Both the position numbers and the translations under genes were made by a program. Positions 5,709 to 7,276 of a stretch of DNA of 7,276 nt are shown here, piece by piece. The notes under the pieces were generated by a model, which worked only from the letters and a program-made list of their open reading frames with translations, did no database searches and had not been told where the DNA came from. The DNA lies in contig JASKZT010000002.1 in the NCBI GenBank assembly GCA_030145965.1, forward strand, positions 1 to 7,276, given 5' to 3'. Numbering within the stretch: the first letter of the stretch is position 1; each line of letters opens with the position of its first letter. The stretch comes from Ornithinimicrobium sp. Its GTDB lineage: Bacteria; Actinomycetota; Actinomycetes; Actinomycetales; Dermatophilaceae.

Positions 5709-5728
5709 TACCCTGGTCCACGTGGACC
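5709..5728 (+). promoter_or_regulatory. senX3 -10 box with leaderless start inside a 14-bp palindrome
   Basis: TACCCT (5709-5714) matches TANNNT and is followed by seven bases and GTG at 5722, the same geometry as the lipoprotein gene, so senX3 is probably leaderless; no Shine-Dalgarno is seen. The start codon lies in a perfect palindrome, GGTCCACGTGGACC (5715-5728), covering the expected transcription start. Confidence 0.6.
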
Positions 5729-6999
5729 CCGTGACCGCGGCCGTGCTCGGCGCCCTCGTCGGCATCACCCTCACCGCCGTCCTCTCCCTCCTCTGGCTGG
5801 GGCCGGAGCGCCGCCGTGCCCAGGGCGCCGAGGCGCCCCGGCCCGCCGCGGAGCAGGTGGTCGTGCCCGAGGGGGTCGGGCACGTGCTCGCGGTCCTGCG
5901 CTCCGGGGGCATCGTGCTCGACCGGTCCGCCCGGGTGCGGCTCATGAGCGAGTCGGTCGTCCCCTTCGGCCTCGTGCGGGGCGAGCACCTCGTCCGGCGC
6001 GAGCTGGTCGAGCTGGTCGAGTCGGTGCTGCGCGACGGGATGACGCGCGAGCGCCAGTTCGAGATCGCCCGGGGCCCGCTCGGCGAGGGCCGTCTGGTGC
6101 TGGGTGCACGGGTGGCCCGGATCGACGCCGACCTGGTCCTCGTCCTCGTCGACGACCGCACCCAGGCCCGCCGCGTGGAGGAGGTGCGGCGCGACTTCGT
6201 CGTCAACGTCAGCCACGAGCTCAAGACGCCCGTCGGGGGCCTGTCGCTGCTCGCCGAGGCCGTCCAGGGCGCCGCCGACGACCCCGAGGCCGTCGCGCGC
6301 TTCGCCGGCCGGATGAAGGTCGAGACCGAGCGGCTCACCCGCCTCGTCAGCGAGATCGTCGACCTCTCCCGCCTGCAGGCCAGCGACTCCCTCGCCGACA
6401 TGGTCGTCGTCGACGTCGCCGCCTGCGCCGAGGAGGCGGTCGACCACACCCACGTCCTCGCGGGGCACCGCGACATGGTGGCCGTCGCCACCCAGGACCG
6501 CGCGCTTGTGCGCGTCTACGGCGACCCCGAGCTGCTCACCACCGCGATCCGCAACCTCATCACCAACGCGATCTCCTACTCCGAGGACGGCACCCGCGTC
6601 AGCGTCGTGACCCGGCGCCGCGGCGACCTCGTCGAGGTGGCGGTCGCCGACCAGGGCCGCGGCATCCCGGCCAAGGACCAGGACCGCATCTTCGAGCGCT
6701 TCTACCGCGTCGACGCCGCCCGCTCGCGCAGCACCGGAGGCACCGGGCTGGGGCTCTCGATCGTCAAGCACATCTGCGACAACCACGGCGGCGAGGTGAC
6801 GGTCTGGAGCCAGGAGGGCGAGGGGTCCACCTTCACGATCCGCCTGCCCGCGGCACCCGACGACGGCCTGCCCGTCGGCGCGCTCGCGCCGCACCGACCC
6901 GGCCAGCCGTCGAGGATGGCCGATCCCGCCCACCGGGACGCCCTACCATCGGAGGCGTCCAGCACCCCCTCAGCCCCAGGGAAAGGCGAGCACCCATGA
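5722..6999 (+). CDS. senX3: Phosphate-responsive sensor histidine kinase SenX3
   Basis: A membrane-anchored histidine kinase of 425 residues that autophosphorylates under phosphate limitation and passes phosphate to RegX3. Order of parts: one N-terminal membrane segment (about 5-27), an Arg/Ala-rich connector, a PAS-like domain (about 50-145) with VVPFGLVRGEHLV, then DHp with the H-box NVSHELKTPVG (His165), and the ATPase domain with N-box RNLITNAISYS (Asn278, Asn282), G1 DQGRGIP (310-316), F-box FERFYR (324-329) and G2 GGTGLGLS (339-346). It lacks a periplasmic sensor loop, as in M. tuberculosis SenX3 (about 410 residues), so the signal should come through Pst/PhoU. A disordered Pro/Ala-rich tail of about 50 residues follows the ATPase domain. 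GTG5722 is chosen for the leaderless promoter spacing. The stop overlaps the regX3 start by ATGA, pointing to coupled translation; phoU is divergent next door. Confidence 0.95.
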   Translation: MDPVTAAVLGALVGITLTAVLSLLWLGPERRRAQGAEAPRPAAEQVVVPEGVGHVLAVLRSGGIVLDRSARVRLMSESVVPFGLVRGEHLVRRELVELVESVLRDGMTRERQFEIARGPLGEGRLVLGARVARIDADLVLVLVDDRTQARRVEEVRRDFVVNVSHELKTPVGGLSLLAEAVQGAADDPEAVARFAGRMKVETERLTRLVSEIVDLSRLQASDSLADMVVVDVAACAEEAVDHTHVLAGHRDMVAVATQDRALVRVYGDPELLTTAIRNLITNAISYSEDGTRVSVVTRRRGDLVEVAVADQGRGIPAKDQDRIFERFYRVDAARSRSTGGTGLGLSIVKHICDNHGGEVTVWSQEGEGSTFTIRLPAAPDDGLPVGALAPHRPGQPSRMADPAHRDALPSEASSTPSAPGKGEHP

Positions 7000-7276
7000 C
7001 CCGCATCCTCGTGGTCGAGGACGAGGAGTCCTTCTCCGACCCCTTGTCCTACCTCCTCGAGCGGGAGGGCTACGACGTGGCCGTCGCCGCGACCGGACCT
7101 GACGCCCTCGCCGAGTTCGAGCGCAGCGGCGCCGACCTCGTGCTGCTCGACCTCATGCTCCCCGGGCTCTCCGGGGTGGACGTGCTGCGCAGCATGCGCC
7201 AGCGCTCCAGCGTGCCGGTCATCATGCTCACCGCCAAGGACTCCGAGATCGACAAGGTCGTGGGGCTGGAGGTCGG
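6996..7276 (+). CDS. regX3: Response regulator RegX3, receiver domain (cut by window edge)
   Basis: Partner of SenX3: an OmpR/PhoB-type response regulator that activates phosphate-scavenging genes. Only the first 93 codons are present, covering most of the receiver domain: TRILVVEDEES with the acidic pocket (Glu8, Asp9), the phosphoacceptor Asp52 in LVLLDLMLPGLSG, and VPVIMLTAKD with the switch Thr79. The DNA-binding winged helix lies beyond the window. The ATG overlaps the senX3 stop; GAAAGG nine bases upstream is a plausible ribosome site. Adjacent order phoU / senX3-regX3 supports RegX3 rather than another OmpR-type regulator. Confidence 0.92.
   Translation, partial: MTRILVVEDEESFSDPLSYLLEREGYDVAVAATGPDALAEFERSGADLVLLDLMLPGLSGVDVLRSMRQRSSVPVIMLTAKDSEIDKVVGLEV

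Noticed and set aside
5527..6933. Long minus-strand open frame across senX3
   Set aside because: It is antisense to the conserved kinase motifs of SenX3, runs on into phoU, and has the Asp/Val/Gly-rich composition typical of a high-GC shadow frame.
6944..6949. TACCAT as an internal promoter for regX3
   Set aside because: It matches TANNNT but has no -35 partner, lies inside senX3, and the ATGA overlap already explains regX3 expression.

Overview
The window is very GC-rich DNA with GTG starts, leaderless promoters and near-complete gene packing. It comes from an actinomycete. The gene set supports this: a mycothiol-dependent dehydrogenase, CarD, a SenX3-RegX3 two-component pair and the divergent carD / LpqE-like lipoprotein arrangement known from Mycobacterium. 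Family or genus cannot be fixed from sequence reading alone; a Micrococcales-type actinomycete is a guess.

Layout. (1) 1-283, minus: 5' part of an S-(hydroxymethyl)mycothiol dehydrogenase gene (formaldehyde detoxification). (2) 284-557: intergenic, holding one solitary half copy and one full copy of an AT-richer palindromic repeat. (3) 558-1538, plus: an orphan protein with an AbiEi-type N-terminal helix-turn-helix and a Vsr/DUF559-like C-terminal domain. (4) 1539-1700: a second full copy of the palindrome plus a 16-bp tandem repeat. (5) 3987-1701, minus: a carD - ispD - ispF operon. IspD carries an extra C-terminal P-loop kinase-like domain, and ispD and ispF overlap by ATGA. (6) 3988-4242: divergent promoter region. 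(7) 4243-4788, plus: LpqE-like lipoprotein with a leaderless start. (8) 4811-4845: strong bidirectional terminator hairpin. (9) 5584-4892, minus: phoU. (10) 5585-5721: dyad-rich divergent control region with a PHO-box-like array of 11-nt units. (11) 5722 to the end, plus: senX3 and the start of regX3, overlapping by ATGA.

How the genes work together. CarD tunes RNA polymerase at promoters and is co-directional with two steps of the MEP isoprenoid pathway (IspD, IspF). PhoU, SenX3 and RegX3 form the phosphate-sensing module: PhoU normally restrains the kinase when phosphate is plentiful, and RegX3 drives the Pho regulon. Their shared control region carries what looks like the regulator's own binding site, suggesting autoregulation in both directions.

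The most unusual items are the near-identical long palindromes on both sides of the orphan AbiEi/Vsr-like gene, the IspD-P-loop kinase fusion, and the phased GTTCA array between phoU and senX3. No tRNA, rRNA, CRISPR array, insertion sequence or complete toxin-antitoxin pair was seen.
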